Positions 1 through 9,641 of a DNA stretch of 64,000 nt are shown piece by piece. Position 1 is the first letter of the stretch, and each line of letters starts with the position of its first letter. Position numbers and translations under genes: made by a program. A model generated the notes under the pieces. The model was not told the origin of the DNA and made no database searches. It saw nothing but the letters and a program-made list of their open reading frames with translations. This stretch comes from CAZXEU01 sp964639665 (lineage in GTDB: Bacteria; Bacteroidota; Rhodothermia; Rhodothermales; Bin80): NCBI GenBank assembly GCA_964639665.1, contig CAZXEU010000213.1, positions 20,586 to 84,585 of the forward strand. The letters are read 5' to 3'.

Positions 1-477
1 TTCCGCGTCAACCACATACATGCCCAGATTCTTGAAGATCTTGAGTCCCCTGGCACCGCTACCAACATCAGCCTCCAGCTGTGCTGCTGCCGCCTCACCG
101 AATCCGGGCTCGCTAACGCGGCTGAAATCGATGTTGGCAAAATGCACGATCCGGCCGGGCGCAAGCTGGTCGGAGGCTTCGACGCTGCGCCGGAGCTGCT
201 CTCCGCTGCCGCCGCTCAAGTTGACCATGACCGCCATGTTCATGGCATCCATATCGGCCAAAAGCCCGCTGATGCGTTCCTCGGAAGCACCGCCCATGCT
301 TCGCTGATGAGCATGGACATCCACGAATGGGTACTGCGCCCGCACCACGGGATTCTCCTGGACCGACAGCGTTGATACGGGTTCATAATCTTCCCATTGC
401 ATCACCTGCCCCGCAGACGAATGGGCGGTCCAAATGCAAAAACTCGCGGCGCAGATTGTAAGAAGTGCTAGTCGCAT
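1..477 (-). CDS. Exported amidohydrolase-family (TIM-barrel) protein, truncated by the window edge
   Basis: The reading frame is open from an ATG at 477 to the window edge, so only the first 159 residues are visible. It begins with a probable signal peptide (MRLALLTICAASFCIWTAHS, cleavage near SAGQ). The mature part contains FVDVHAHQ, the metal-binding HxH strand typical of amidohydrolase family 2, followed by a segment in which a subject's location is tracked (MAVMVNLSGG, then GRIVHFANIDFS and GLKIFKNLGM), as in amidohydrolase-2 barrels. It would therefore be a periplasmic metal-dependent hydrolase or decarboxylase. The substrate cannot be told. It is followed 17 bases later on the same strand by no gene of related function; the FG-GAP gene lies upstream of it and may be cotranscribed. 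Confidence 0.75.
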   Translation of the reverse strand, partial: MRLALLTICAASFCIWTAHSSAGQVMQWEDYEPVSTLSVQENPVVRAQYPFVDVHAHQRSMGGASEERISGLLADMDAMNMAVMVNLSGGSGEQLRRSVEASDQLAPGRIVHFANIDFSRVSEPGFGEAAAAQLEADVGSGARGLKIFKNLGMYVVDAE

Positions 478-494
478 AGCCGTTATCGACTGGA

Positions 495-2177
495 TTAAGG
501 TATCGTAAAGGTCGCTTCCTGGCCGAAGGCAGAGCCCTGGAGGCCATTGTCAATGGCCTGAACGCTCCAGAAATACGTTCCGGGCCCGAGACCGAACAGC
601 TGCCACTCGCGGTTTGCGCCGGCGTTGCCGAAACCGGAAATCAGCCTGCGACCCGTATCGGGGTTGGCGAGCGCCGACATGACATCCGATCCTCCGGGCG
701 TAGTTCCAACCCGGATGTTGTACGTCAAGGCGCGATCCAGCGTCTGCCTGTCACGGCCCTGCGTCCAGGCCAGCGTCACCAGGCCGCCGCCCGAAACTAC
801 GGCGGACATGCTGTCCGGAGGCTCGGGTACGGTGTTGGTACGAATGCCCGGAAGGTAGTTGCGCATGGCGGCCAGACGTATGGCGCCAGTCTGGTCTTCC
901 TGCCGGAGCAGAAGCACATCCAGATCATTGTCGCCGTCATAATCGCCCCACGCAGTCGTGCTGAAATAGCCTCCCGCAAACGGCGGCATGGTGTAGCGCT
1001 GCCCAGCGTGGGCCGCAAACCGCTTTAGTCCCGCGCTCCGGTATACCTGCACCTGAGGCCGGGAGGCAACACTCTCCGCTCCGGCAAGGAAGAGGTCCAG
1101 GAATCCGTCATTATCCCAGTCACCCCAGCTTGCGGTTCCCCGGTACCGGCCGCTGGCCGCCGCGCCCACAAACTGGTCCTCTACCTGGACGTCAACCGCA
1201 ACCAGGGTGCCTCCCACATTCTCATACATGGCGAAATCGCCCTCAATCAGGAAGGGGTGCAACCTGCCACCTGCGAGCAGCAGATCAAGGTCCCCGTCCG
1301 ACTCGAAATCGCCCCAGGCCACGGATCCAAACAGCAGTGCCGGGAATCGCATGTCGACCTCCCTAAAGATGCCGCCTCCGTCATTGCGATAAAGTCGCGT
1401 GGCAAATTCCTGGGGCTCCAGAATGCCGGTCATCACCAAATCATGGTCCCCGTCGCCGTCGTAGTCTCCCCAATCCACGGCCGCGGCGTGCATGCCCGGC
1501 AGCTCTGGGCCCGGGCTGAATCCTCCGCTACCGTCGTTTCGGTACAGTCTGGCCATGGCGCTGCCGTCATCTGCGGTCCCGGCTACCAGGAAATCCTGAT
1601 CTCCGTCATTGTCATAGTCCGCCCACGCAGCCGCGCCGTCCCGCACACCCGGCAGGGTAACGTATCCCCTGAACAACCTGCCGCCGGATTCACCGAGGTT
1701 CATGTACACCTGGGTCAATGCCTCGCCGGAAGGCGTAACACCTGTCGCAAGCAGATCAACATCGCCGTCTCCGTCTGCATCCGAAAGGGCCACGGCGCTT
1801 AGCCAAACGGGGAGTTCGCGCTCGACCGGTTCAGATCTGCGATACACCGTTACAAAGGCATCCCGCACCACGCCGGCCGTGTCGATGTCCTGCGTCGCAA
1901 AGTCGCCTTCATTGAAGTATATCTCCAGAACCGGTACAGGGCTCTCGAATCTGCCCGTGTTGCCGCTGACAACGAGATCGAAATCCCCATCCATGTCCAG
2001 GTCTCCCCAAGCCGTAGATCCGTAAGTTGCTGCCGGTACGGGAGATCCCAGCAGATTATTGACGCGGGCATAGACCTCCTCGAACGCCGGCGGAGGATCA
2101 AACTGGAAGGCTAGTGTTTCGGTCACGGCGCCGGCCAAAGACGCTATGCCAGCGAACACGATGAGGGTAGGCCGCAT
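495..2177 (-). CDS. Secreted FG-GAP/VCBS repeat protein with C-terminal fibronectin-III-like domain
   Basis: I chose the ATG at 2177 because it starts a signal peptide (MRPTLIVFAGIASLAGAV); the frame stays open upstream to 2267, but that extension has no signal character. The mature protein has about seven repeats of the type WGDYDGDGDHDLVMTG, that is, calcium-binding Asp-rich loops of FG-GAP/VCBS beta-propeller blades, spread over residues ~40-450. The last ~100 residues (GLVTLAWTQGRDRQTLDRAL, then a strand GTYFWSVQAID) resemble a fibronectin type III domain. It ends in TFTIP without a recognisable type IX sorting domain. The likely role is an extracellular or surface adhesive/structural protein. 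It is divergent from uvrB, with about 105 bases between the starts. Confidence 0.85.
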   Translation of the reverse strand: MRPTLIVFAGIASLAGAVTETLAFQFDPPPAFEEVYARVNNLLGSPVPAATYGSTAWGDLDMDGDFDLVVSGNTGRFESPVPVLEIYFNEGDFATQDIDTAGVVRDAFVTVYRRSEPVERELPVWLSAVALSDADGDGDVDLLATGVTPSGEALTQVYMNLGESGGRLFRGYVTLPGVRDGAAAWADYDNDGDQDFLVAGTADDGSAMARLYRNDGSGGFSPGPELPGMHAAAVDWGDYDGDGDHDLVMTGILEPQEFATRLYRNDGGGIFREVDMRFPALLFGSVAWGDFESDGDLDLLLAGGRLHPFLIEGDFAMYENVGGTLVAVDVQVEDQFVGAAASGRYRGTASWGDWDNDGFLDLFLAGAESVASRPQVQVYRSAGLKRFAAHAGQRYTMPPFAGGYFSTTAWGDYDGDNDLDVLLLRQEDQTGAIRLAAMRNYLPGIRTNTVPEPPDSMSAVVSGGGLVTLAWTQGRDRQTLDRALTYNIRVGTTPGGSDVMSALANPDTGRRLISGFGNAGANREWQLFGLGPGTYFWSVQAIDNGLQGSAFGQEATFTIP

Positions 2178-2282
2178 TGCCGTAACGGCGTCGAACGAAG
2201 ATGACGCGGTGCATACTCGAAACGCGTGCTGCAACCTTGGTGAAAGCGGGAAGGTTTCACCTTGCACCCTGACGCCGATGCG

Positions 2283-4364
2283 ATGTCATCAATCCCACCC
2301 GGCCGTGCCTTTGGCTTGCAAGCCCCGTTTGTTCCGTTCGGCGATCAACCCGGGGCCATTGAGGAACTGACGCGCGGCCTGGAGCGGGGAGACCGGCACC
2401 AGACGCTACTGGGCGTAACGGGATCCGGCAAGACCTTCACGGTCAGCAATGTCATCCAGTGGGCCGGCAAGCCGACGCTGGTGATGAGCCACAACAAGAC
2501 GCTGGCGGCGCAGCTGTACGCCGAATTCCGGCAATTCTTTCCGGATAACGCTGTCGAATTCTTCATTTCGTACTACGACTATTACCAGCCGGAAGCATAC
2601 ATCGTCCATACGGATACCTATATCGAAAAGGACATGGGGGTCAATGACCGGATCGACCGCCTCAGGCTTCGGGCCACCAGTGCCCTGGTCTCCGGGCGGC
2701 CGGACGTCATTGTGGTAGCCAGCGTTTCGTGCATTTACGGGCTAGGCTCGCCGGAGGAATACCGCTCGCAAATCGTGCAAATAAGGCCGGCTCAGGTTAT
2801 CTCGCGCAACCGCCTGCTTGGCCAACTGGTGAACATCTATTACAACCGCAGCAGTGAAGACTTCGGACCCGGCACCTTCCGGGTCCGCGGCGACACGGTG
2901 GACGTATTTCCTGCGTATCTCGAAGACCGGGCCTACAGGATTTCATTCTGGGGCGATGAGATAGAGGCCATTAGCACGATCCATCCACTTACCGGTCGGA
3001 CGTACCAGGACGAGGATATCGTTACCATTTACCCGGCCAAGATATTCGTCACACCGGAGGAGCAACTGGAAAGGGCCCTGGAATCGATCGAGGAAGAGCT
3101 CCAGTGGCGACTGGCAGCATTGCGAGAGAGCGGCAAGCTGTTGGAGGCTCAGCGGCTGGAGCAGCGCACGCAATTTGATCTGGAAATGCTGCGCGAGCTC
3201 GGGTACTGCTCAGGCGTAGAGAATTACAGCCGGCACCTAACCGGCAGAGCCCCCGGGGAACGGCCCTACTGTCTGATGGACTACTTCCCGGATGACTTCC
3301 TGTGCATCGTCGACGAGAGTCACGTCACGATCCCGCAGGTACGTGCCATGTACAACGGAGACAGGGCTCGCAAGCTGACACTGGTCGAACATGGATTCCG
3401 GCTGCCAAGCGCGCTCGATAACCGGCCAATGACCTTTGATGAATTCGAGGCGCGCCAGAGGCAGGTTATATATGTCAGTGCCACGCCGGGAGATTACGAG
3501 CTGGAAAAAAGCGGAGGCGTATTCGTGGAGCAGGTGATAAGGCCCACCGGCATCTGCGATCCAACCGTCGAAGTGCGCCCGAGCAAGCATCAGATCGACG
3601 ACTTGCTGCACGAGATAAGGGCTGTAGGGGCCAGGAATGAGCGCGTGCTGGTTACTACGCTGACAAAGCGCATGGCGGAAGACCTGACGGACTATCTCGA
3701 ATCGTTCGACATTCGCGTGCGCTATTTGCACGCGGATATTGACGCGCTTACCCGGGTTGCGTTGCTGCGGGACCTCCGCCTGGGTTCTTTCGACGTGCTG
3801 GTTGGAGTAAACCTATTGCGCGAGGGGTTGGATTTGCCAGAGGTGTCCCTGGTGGCAATCGTCGATGCCGACAAGGAAGGCTTTCTTCGCAGTGACAGGT
3901 CGTTGATCCAGACGGCGGGGCGCGCGGCCCGCAATGTGAACAGCAAGGTCATTTTGTATGCCGACCAGGTCACAGGCTCGATGCAGCGCATGCTGGACGA
4001 AACTCGTCGCCGGCGTACCAAGCAGCTTGCATACAACAGGGAACATGGCATCACTCCCCGCACGGTCACCAAGGATCGCAGCGAAATCCTGAAGGGCACG
4101 GTGATTGCAGAGGAAAACGTGCCGGCCCAGGAAAGCAGGGCCAGCCACCTCGAAAAGGAATCCAACCTGAAGGCAGCCGCTGAAATCCGCCTGCTGCGCA
4201 CCCTGTCCGATGATCAGAAGAGGGACCTCATCGCCGAGATGCGAGTCCAGATGCTGGAGGCCGCAGAGAACCTCGAATTCGAGCGAGCCGCCGAGTTAAG
4301 AGACACGATCGTGCGCGCCGAGGCAGAGCTCGCCAACCTAGAGCCGGGGGAACCGCCAACCTAG
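2283..4364 (+). CDS. uvrB: UvrABC system protein B (excision nuclease helicase-like subunit)
   Basis: UvrB takes damaged DNA from UvrA, opens it with its beta-hairpin and recruits UvrC in nucleotide excision repair. Visible motifs are Walker A ([10 protein letters not shown]), the beta-hairpin region [10 protein letters not shown], the DESH box ([10 protein letters not shown]), helicase motifs [14 protein letters not shown] and [10 protein letters not shown], motif [11 protein letters not shown], and a C-terminal UVR domain ([11 protein letters not shown]) that binds UvrC. At 693 residues it has the normal family length. A TTG at 2262 would add seven residues; the ATG at 2283 fits the usual N-terminus better. 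A cysteine-free L31 gene follows at 42 bases. Confidence 0.97.
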   Translation: MSSIPPGRAFGLQAPFVPFGDQPGAIEELTRGLERGDRHQTLLGVTGSGKTFTVSNVIQWAGKPTLVMSHNKTLAAQLYAEFRQFFPDNAVEFFISYYDYYQPEAYIVHTDTYIEKDMGVNDRIDRLRLRATSALVSGRPDVIVVASVSCIYGLGSPEEYRSQIVQIRPAQVISRNRLLGQLVNIYYNRSSEDFGPGTFRVRGDTVDVFPAYLEDRAYRISFWGDEIEAISTIHPLTGRTYQDEDIVTIYPAKIFVTPEEQLERALESIEEELQWRLAALRESGKLLEAQRLEQRTQFDLEMLRELGYCSGVENYSRHLTGRAPGERPYCLMDYFPDDFLCIVDESHVTIPQVRAMYNGDRARKLTLVEHGFRLPSALDNRPMTFDEFEARQRQVIYVSATPGDYELEKSGGVFVEQVIRPTGICDPTVEVRPSKHQIDDLLHEIRAVGARNERVLVTTLTKRMAEDLTDYLESFDIRVRYLHADIDALTRVALLRDLRLGSFDVLVGVNLLREGLDLPEVSLVAIVDADKEGFLRSDRSLIQTAGRAARNVNSKVILYADQVTGSMQRMLDETRRRRTKQLAYNREHGITPRTVTKDRSEILKGTVIAEENVPAQESRASHLEKESNLKAAAEIRLLRTLSDDQKRDLIAEMRVQMLEAAENLEFERAAELRDTIVRAEAELANLEPGEPPT

Positions 4365-4405
4365 GTACAAGTAGTGTCGGTCTGTTTTCTGCTTTCGCTC
4401 GAGTC

Positions 4406-4627
4406 ATGAAGAAAGGCATCCATCCTGCATACGATATTATTACGGTTCGCCTGGCGGACGGCACGGAGTTTCAGACCCGGTCCACCATGCAGAGAAAGAA
4501 AAAATATGTCTCAGAAGTGGACAGCACCAACCATCCATTCTATACCGGTAGGCGACAGTATGTGGACACGGCTGGACGCGTGGAGAAATTCCAGCGCAGA
4601 TACGCCGGCCGCAAGACCGGGGGCTAA
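4406..4627 (+). CDS. rpmE: 50S ribosomal protein L31, cysteine-free (zinc-independent) form
   Basis: The 73-residue product begins MKKGIHPAYDIITVRLADGT and carries the family signatures HPFYTG and VDTAGRVEKFQRRY. L31 sits at the central protuberance and bridges the ribosomal subunits. The protein contains no cysteine at all, so it is the C-minus type that does not bind zinc; such forms allow translation under zinc limitation when paired with a zinc-binding paralogue. No second L31 gene is in the window. It lies between uvrB and the nucleoside phosphorylase on the same strand. Confidence 0.93.
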   Translation: MKKGIHPAYDIITVRLADGTEFQTRSTMQRKKKYVSEVDSTNHPFYTGRRQYVDTAGRVEKFQRRYAGRKTGG

Positions 4628-4692
4628 CCGGAAACGGCTGACTGCGTAAGGGCTTCGCCGCGCCTTCGTGCCGGCCGTGCTGGAGCCGGTAA

Positions 4693-6063
4693 ATGATAAA
4701 CGCACTTAGACTGATAACGGCCAAGCGTGACGGCCTTGCGCTGACGCGCGAAGAAATTGTCGGCCTGATAGATTCCTATACGCAGGGCACGATGCCCGAT
4801 TACCAGATGAGCGCCTTTCTCATGGCGGCTTATCTGCGCGGCATGAACGAAACCGAGACGTCGGCCCTCACGGAGAGCATGCTGAATTCCGGGGTCTTGT
4901 TGGACCACAGCCAGATCGAGGGATGCAAGATTGACAAGCACTCCACGGGCGGTGTCGGCGACAAATTGTCCCTGGTCGTAGCCCCGACGGCTGCAGCTTG
5001 CGGAGTCTACGTACCCATGATCACGGGCCGTGGCCTCGGGCACACGGGAGGAACGCAGGACAAGCTGAGTGCCATACCGGGATTTCGCACCGATCTCTCG
5101 ATCTCGGAATTCACAGCGCAGCTTGAAAGGATCGGGGCCGTAATTACGGCGCAGACCGAGGAAATTGCACCGGCAGACCGGAATATGTACGCCCTGCGGG
5201 ATGTCACGGTTACCGTCGATTTCATCCCCTTCATCGCCGCCTCCATTATGAGCAAGAAGCTCGCAGAGGGACTGGACGGACTGGTGCTCGACGTAAAGGC
5301 CGGAAGCGGCGCTTTCATGAGCACGGAAAAGGAAGCCCGCGACCTGGCCAACATGCTCGTTGGAATCGGTGAACGGTTTGGTACCACGACCGTGGCCTGG
5401 ATGACCAGGATGGACGTGCCGCTCGGCCGCGCTGTTGGCAACTGGATAGAGGTCGCCGAGAGCGTCCGGTGCCTCCGGGGAGAAGGCGAACCTGACGTAA
5501 TGGAAGTCAGCATGGCGCTTGCCGCCGAAATGATCCACCTTGCCGGTTGTGCGGCCTCGTTTAAAGGCGGGCTGAGAATAGCGACCGAGGCTGTTGCCTC
5601 AGGCCGGGCATTCGAAAAGTTTGTGCAGATTGTCGAAGCACAGGGCGGAGATACATCCGTGATTGTAGCTCCCGGGTCCTATGGCAGCTACGAGCCCCAG
5701 GCTGAGGTGCGGGCCGCAGAGGATGCGTGCGGCTACGTGGAAGGCATTGACGCCCTCATGATCGGCGTTACGGCCAACCAGATGGGCGTCGGTCGGGGTG
5801 TCAAGGAAGAGGACGTGGATCCCCATGCGGGTATCGTCCTTCACGCAAAGCCCGGAGAATTCGTAGAGGAAGGCGGCCTGCTGGCCAGCCTGTACACGCG
5901 CAAACTGCGACAGGTCCCGCATTTTGTAGCCGCAGTTCGCTCGGCCTTCCACTTCTGCGAAGAAAGGCCTGCGGCAGCACCGCTGCTAATGGACCGGCTC
6001 TCTCGCGACGGATGGAGGTCCCGTGTCGCGCGTACGGCAAGCGCATCTTTCGCTGGCGATTAA
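4693..6063 (+). CDS. Pyrimidine-nucleoside / thymidine phosphorylase
   Basis: The enzyme reversibly phosphorolyses pyrimidine (deoxy)nucleosides to base and (deoxy)ribose 1-phosphate in the cytosolic salvage pathway. The N-terminal helical domain (TMPDYQMSAFLMAAYLRGM), the phosphate-binding KHSTGGVGDKLSL motif near residue 80, GRGLGHTGGTQDKL near 115 and the C-terminal PYNP domain (DPHAGIVLHAKPGEFV) are all in order. The length of 456 residues is a little over the usual 430-440; the last ~20 residues after the PYNP domain look non-conserved. It could be a DeoA or a Pdp; the motifs alone do not separate thymidine-specific from broad enzymes. A 66-base leader separates it from rpmE. Confidence 0.93.
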   Translation: MINALRLITAKRDGLALTREEIVGLIDSYTQGTMPDYQMSAFLMAAYLRGMNETETSALTESMLNSGVLLDHSQIEGCKIDKHSTGGVGDKLSLVVAPTAAACGVYVPMITGRGLGHTGGTQDKLSAIPGFRTDLSISEFTAQLERIGAVITAQTEEIAPADRNMYALRDVTVTVDFIPFIAASIMSKKLAEGLDGLVLDVKAGSGAFMSTEKEARDLANMLVGIGERFGTTTVAWMTRMDVPLGRAVGNWIEVAESVRCLRGEGEPDVMEVSMALAAEMIHLAGCAASFKGGLRIATEAVASGRAFEKFVQIVEAQGGDTSVIVAPGSYGSYEPQAEVRAAEDACGYVEGIDALMIGVTANQMGVGRGVKEEDVDPHAGIVLHAKPGEFVEEGGLLASLYTRKLRQVPHFVAAVRSAFHFCEERPAAAPLLMDRLSRDGWRSRVARTASASFAGD

Positions 6064-6116
6064 GCGTTGGAATTTGCCTACATTGAAGAACAGGACGTAC
6101 GTAACCACGCAGACCC

Positions 6117-6875
6117 ATGTCAATCTGGTCACGCTTCAAGCGACTCATGCGCTCCATCTTCGGGGGAGCGATATCCGCGATGGAAAATCCGCGGCTCATT
6201 CTCGAGCAGAACATGCGGGAGCTGAATGACCAGATTCCGAAGATGAATGAGAACATAGCCACTGTGAAGGCAAACGTGATTCTGTTGCAAAAGGAGCAGC
6301 GCCGATGCCGAGCAGAGGTCGAAGGCCTGACGTCCAAGGTCAAGGCCGCCTTGCAGGGTGAGCGCGAAGATCTGGCCAAGCAACACGCCATTCGGCTTCA
6401 GTCGGCACGGGACGAGTTGTCCAAATCGACGGAACAGCTACAATATGCGGAAGCTGCTTACGAAAAGGCGCAGCAGGTCAAGAAGGCCTTCATGAGAGAG
6501 CGGAAGCGTAAGATAGACCAGGCCCAGGCCGCACTCCGGGCGCACGAGCGTGCGCAATGGCAGGCTGAGGTTGCTGATACGCTGGAGCAATTCGAGGTCG
6601 GCGGCATCGACCAGACACATGATGAAATGATCCGGCGCATTGACCAGGAAACCGCCCGCGGCGAGGCACGAATGGAACTGGCACTCGATTCCGTGGATGT
6701 CCAGGCGCTCCGTCTAGAAGAGGATGCCGAATCTTACCAGGCCGACGAATTGCTAAAGCAATTCAAACTCGAAATGGGCCTGCAGAATGAGGCTCCTTCC
6801 GCCGAAGCAGGTGAACCGGAAGCCGAGGAGGAAATCCCGGCCAAGACGATTGGAAGAGAGCGAACGCAATCCTAG
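6117..6875 (+). CDS. pspA: PspA/IM30 family phage-shock/envelope-stress protein
   Basis: PspA/Vipp1 proteins bind the cytoplasmic membrane, form ESCRT-III-like helical assemblies and protect membrane integrity. The N-terminus (MSIWSRFKRLMRSIFGGAIS) is an amphipathic helix, followed by the family signature MENPRLILEQNMREL and long coiled coils over residues ~30-220. The last ~25 residues are an acidic, low-complexity tail (EAGEPEAEEE). At 252 residues it has the usual length. No PspF or PspBC is nearby; instead a two-helix membrane/coiled-coil protein and a CorC-like transporter follow within 55 and 30 bases, which suggests an alternative Psp-type module. Confidence 0.92.
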   Translation: MSIWSRFKRLMRSIFGGAISAMENPRLILEQNMRELNDQIPKMNENIATVKANVILLQKEQRRCRAEVEGLTSKVKAALQGEREDLAKQHAIRLQSARDELSKSTEQLQYAEAAYEKAQQVKKAFMRERKRKIDQAQAALRAHERAQWQAEVADTLEQFEVGGIDQTHDEMIRRIDQETARGEARMELALDSVDVQALRLEEDAESYQADELLKQFKLEMGLQNEAPSAEAGEPEAEEEIPAKTIGRERTQS

Positions 6876-6929
6876 CGAACGGCGGGGCAGTCGCCGTCAC
6901 GCACCCCTTCTGCTGCCACCGCTTGCGCC

Positions 6930-7799
6930 ATGAGTGATCGGGGGATCAACTACACCAGGGAAGCCTTTATGCATCCCTGGAATCTGACGTTTCTTATCGG
7001 GGCTTTGGCCTGTGCATTCGGTCTCAGCTTTCTGCCTGCCCCGGTCGGCTCCACAGCATTTAACTCCATACTGCTCTTCACGATGGCGCTGGAGCTTCTG
7101 GCTCTCGGCTACGTGCCGCGCCAAGAGCGATTCAGACGGCTGATACGGTCGCAGAAGGCAGCTCAGAAGGCCAAGCCGCCGTCGCAGAAGGAACAGTACA
7201 ATTCGCTGAGCCGGCACAATCAGCGGCGGTACTTTCGATTGCGGGACCTGGAAAAGAAGATAGACGCAAACTATAACAAGTTGAGCTATGCCTCCCAGGG
7301 TCTGCTGGAGAGCCACAAGCAGAAGATCGACGGACTCCTGGATTCATGCTTGTCGCTGCTTTGCCAGAAGGAACGGTATGATCAGTACAGCCTGCGCACG
7401 GGCGAAGAGGAGTTGCTGCAGGCGATAGAGGACCTGCGAAAGGACATGGAGGACGATTCCGAACGCGTTCGGGCCATCAAGGCGCGGCGCCTGAGAATCA
7501 TCGAGCAAAGGCTGGATCGATTCCGGAAGAGTCTCGAGAGCATGGAGATCATTGAAGCCCAGGTTGCCACAATAGAAGATGTGATCAAGTACATACACGA
7601 ACAGTCACTGACGCTTCGCAATCCTGACGAGATTACCTACCAGTTGAACCTGCTCCTCAATGAGGTAGAGGAGACGGAGGCTTCCGTGGGTGAAATGGAG
7701 AGCATTTTCGGCACCGCGGACAGCCTGTTGGCGAACATCGAGGACGAATTGCTGTCCGGAAGCCCCGACCGTACACGCCGTCGGGTACACGGCCGCTAG
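6930..7799 (+). CDS. Membrane hairpin plus coiled-coil protein of unknown function next to pspA
   Basis: I do not recognise a named family. Two hydrophobic segments lie near the N-terminus (LTFLIGALACAFGLSFLPA and FNSILLFTMALELLALGYV, residues ~17-60) and would form a membrane hairpin. The rest (residues ~65-280) is highly charged and predicted alpha-helical/coiled coil, with runs such as RHNQRRYFRLRDLEKKID and RAIKARRLRIIEQRLDRFR. This leaves a long cytoplasmic coiled-coil domain, the same style as PspA itself. It begins 54 bases after pspA and ends 30 bases before the CorC-like gene, so cotranscription is likely. An internal ATG at 6969 is an alternative start. A membrane anchor or partner for PspA is an inference from position and architecture. 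Confidence 0.8.
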   Translation: MSDRGINYTREAFMHPWNLTFLIGALACAFGLSFLPAPVGSTAFNSILLFTMALELLALGYVPRQERFRRLIRSQKAAQKAKPPSQKEQYNSLSRHNQRRYFRLRDLEKKIDANYNKLSYASQGLLESHKQKIDGLLDSCLSLLCQKERYDQYSLRTGEEELLQAIEDLRKDMEDDSERVRAIKARRLRIIEQRLDRFRKSLESMEIIEAQVATIEDVIKYIHEQSLTLRNPDEITYQLNLLLNEVEETEASVGEMESIFGTADSLLANIEDELLSGSPDRTRRRVHGR

Positions 7800-7829
7800 G
7801 CTGCAGTTTCGCCCGGGGGACCGATTCGC

Positions 7830-9104
7830 ATGGCGCTCGCCGTCATCATTCTTGCTTTAATCTTCAGCGCCTTCTTTTCCGCGTCGGAGATCGCCTTCGT
7901 TGCCGCCAATCGGCTGAGAGTCGAGGTAAAGGCCAGACAGCGTGGCCGGGTGGGTCGCTACATCCTGCAGGTTTTCGGGGAGCCTGCGACGTTTCTCACT
8001 ACGACCCTGGTCGGTAACAACATTGCACTTGTGGTCTATTCCACACTCATGGCGGTGTATCTGCATGCACCGCTTGAGTATCTATTGCAGACACGGCTTG
8101 CCATTCCTTCCGGTGCACTTGAACTTGCCATCCTCGTCTTGCAGTCCGTCATCGCAGCCGCCATCGTGCTATTCGCCGGCGAGATCCTTCCCAAGACCAT
8201 CACGCGCGATTTGGCGGACCGCGTGGTCTTCGTGCTCGCCTTGCCTCTTGCCATCCTGCAGAGGCTGCTAATGCCACTGGTTGACGTGGCCGGCAAGACC
8301 TCGCAGTTTCTGGTACGCCTTCTGCGGGCTGATGCCGAGCCGTTCTCTCACTTTCCGCGCAGAGCCTTCGAACTGGTTATCGAGGAGGGAATGCAGAGCG
8401 GCTCCCTAGAGCTCGACGACGACGAGACCGAGCTGCTCACCAATGTGTTCGACCTGCACGCCAAGCGCGTAAAGGAGTCCATGACACCGCGAACGGAAAT
8501 CGTGGCGGTCGACGAGCAGACCGGTGTGGAGCAATTCCGACGACTTTGCATCCAGAGTGGTTATTCCAAGGTGCCGGTCTACCGCCGCAATATCGACAGC
8601 ATCGTTGGCATCGCCTTCGCTCATGATCTTTTCAGAGAGCCTTCCTCTCTGACCGAAATGATGCGATCTGTCAAGTTTGTACCTGAGTCCAAGCCGGCAA
8701 AGGATCTGTTCAAGGAGTTTCGCGAGACCAATTCGTCCATCGTTATAGTCATCGACGAATACGGTGGAACCGCCGGACTCATTACCCGGGAGGATCTGCT
8801 GGAGGAGCTCTTCGGGGACATCCAGGACGAGTTCGACTCCGAGGATATCGTGATGCGCCGGATCGACGCAAATACTGTCCGGGCCAGCGGGCGAGCCGAA
8901 ATAGACAGCATCAACGAACAGTATGACCTTCGACTCCCCACCGGCGACTATGAAACCGTAGCCGGGCTGGTCCTGGAGCGATTGGGGACCATCCCCAAGC
9001 CGCAGGACGAGTTTGAATTCGATGGCTACCGGTTCGTGGTATTGCAGTCTACGGCCAATCGCGTGGGCGCCGTGCGTATAACGCGGCTATCCGCGACTCC
9101 TTAG
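7830..9104 (+). CDS. CNNM/CorC-HlyC family membrane protein with CBS pair
   Basis: The architecture is a DUF21/CNNM membrane domain (residues ~1-180, with SASEIAFVAANRLRVE and the helix LELAILVLQSVIAAAIVLFA), a pair of CBS domains (~200-330, with MTPRTEIVAVDE and IDEYGGTAGLITREDLLEEL) and a CorC_HlyC C-terminal domain (~345-420, with LPTGDYETVAGLVLERLG). Members export or control Mg2+/divalent cations. Older annotation as hemolysin is misleading. Its last 18 bases overlap the end of a convergent gene. It closes a plus-strand group that starts with pspA, which fits an envelope-homeostasis context. Confidence 0.92.
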   Translation: MALAVIILALIFSAFFSASEIAFVAANRLRVEVKARQRGRVGRYILQVFGEPATFLTTTLVGNNIALVVYSTLMAVYLHAPLEYLLQTRLAIPSGALELAILVLQSVIAAAIVLFAGEILPKTITRDLADRVVFVLALPLAILQRLLMPLVDVAGKTSQFLVRLLRADAEPFSHFPRRAFELVIEEGMQSGSLELDDDETELLTNVFDLHAKRVKESMTPRTEIVAVDEQTGVEQFRRLCIQSGYSKVPVYRRNIDSIVGIAFAHDLFREPSSLTEMMRSVKFVPESKPAKDLFKEFRETNSSIVIVIDEYGGTAGLITREDLLEELFGDIQDEFDSEDIVMRRIDANTVRASGRAEIDSINEQYDLRLPTGDYETVAGLVLERLGTIPKPQDEFEFDGYRFVVLQSTANRVGAVRITRLSATP

Positions 9105-9632
9105 CTGGCGCCTGAAGGCGCGTACAAGACGCACATGGGTATCCAGCGTGCGCACGCCGGCCATCCCTTCGAGCCGCTCGGACGGAGCATCCGGCAATCC
9201 GGGAGGACTGATGCGCCCCATCCACAGCTCCATCTTGTCCCGCAGCAACTCCCGTCCGGGAAGTTCGCCTGCAGGAAGATGGGCGGCATAGAACGCCTGG
9301 CGGCGTTCAAGGCGCGACCTGAAAGGGCTGCTTTCCCGCAAGAGTGCATGGTCGCCCGTAACCAGGGCGGCGGCACCCAGGAGGTAATCGTGATACAGCG
9401 AGGGGACGCTTCTAAGTACTTCCGAACTACGCGCTTCAGCCAGAGAAACGCCGGCATCCAGGGCGCATAGCGTAGCCTGAACGGCGAGACACAGTGTTTC
9501 CTCGGCCGCGAGAGCCGTATCCAGCCCGGGTATGCGCGCCTGAGCAGCCTGCACAAGCTGCTGCGTCACAGCCACGATTCCAAGGGCCGCAAAGACCGCA
9601 AGCTGGTCCGCCTGGGTTTGCTTAGCAGCCAT
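9087..9632 (-). CDS. Hypothetical 181-residue protein downstream of floA
   Basis: I do not recognise the family. The product is rich in Ala, Leu and Arg and looks all-helical; the first half is hydrophobic to amphipathic (LAVFAALGIVAVTQQLVQAA, then GAAALVTGDHALL), and the C-terminus is strongly basic (LVRAFRRQLRSRG). It contains one DYLLGAAAL stretch, faintly reminiscent of helical isoprenoid-enzyme folds, but no DDxxD motif, so I do not assign it. It starts 9 bases after floA and so is probably translated from the same transcript (coxE-moaC-floA-this gene). Its 3' end overlaps the CorC-like gene by 18 bases. Confidence 0.7.
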   Translation of the reverse strand: MAAKQTQADQLAVFAALGIVAVTQQLVQAAQARIPGLDTALAAEETLCLAVQATLCALDAGVSLAEARSSEVLRSVPSLYHDYLLGAAALVTGDHALLRESSPFRSRLERRQAFYAAHLPAGELPGRELLRDKMELWMGRISPPGLPDAPSERLEGMAGVRTLDTHVRLVRAFRRQLRSRG

Positions 9633-9641
9633 GGGACAGCC

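Noticed and set aside
1257..1802. 181-codon plus-strand frame
   Set aside because: Kept open by the repeated FG-GAP codons on the opposite strand; low-complexity pattern, no domain.
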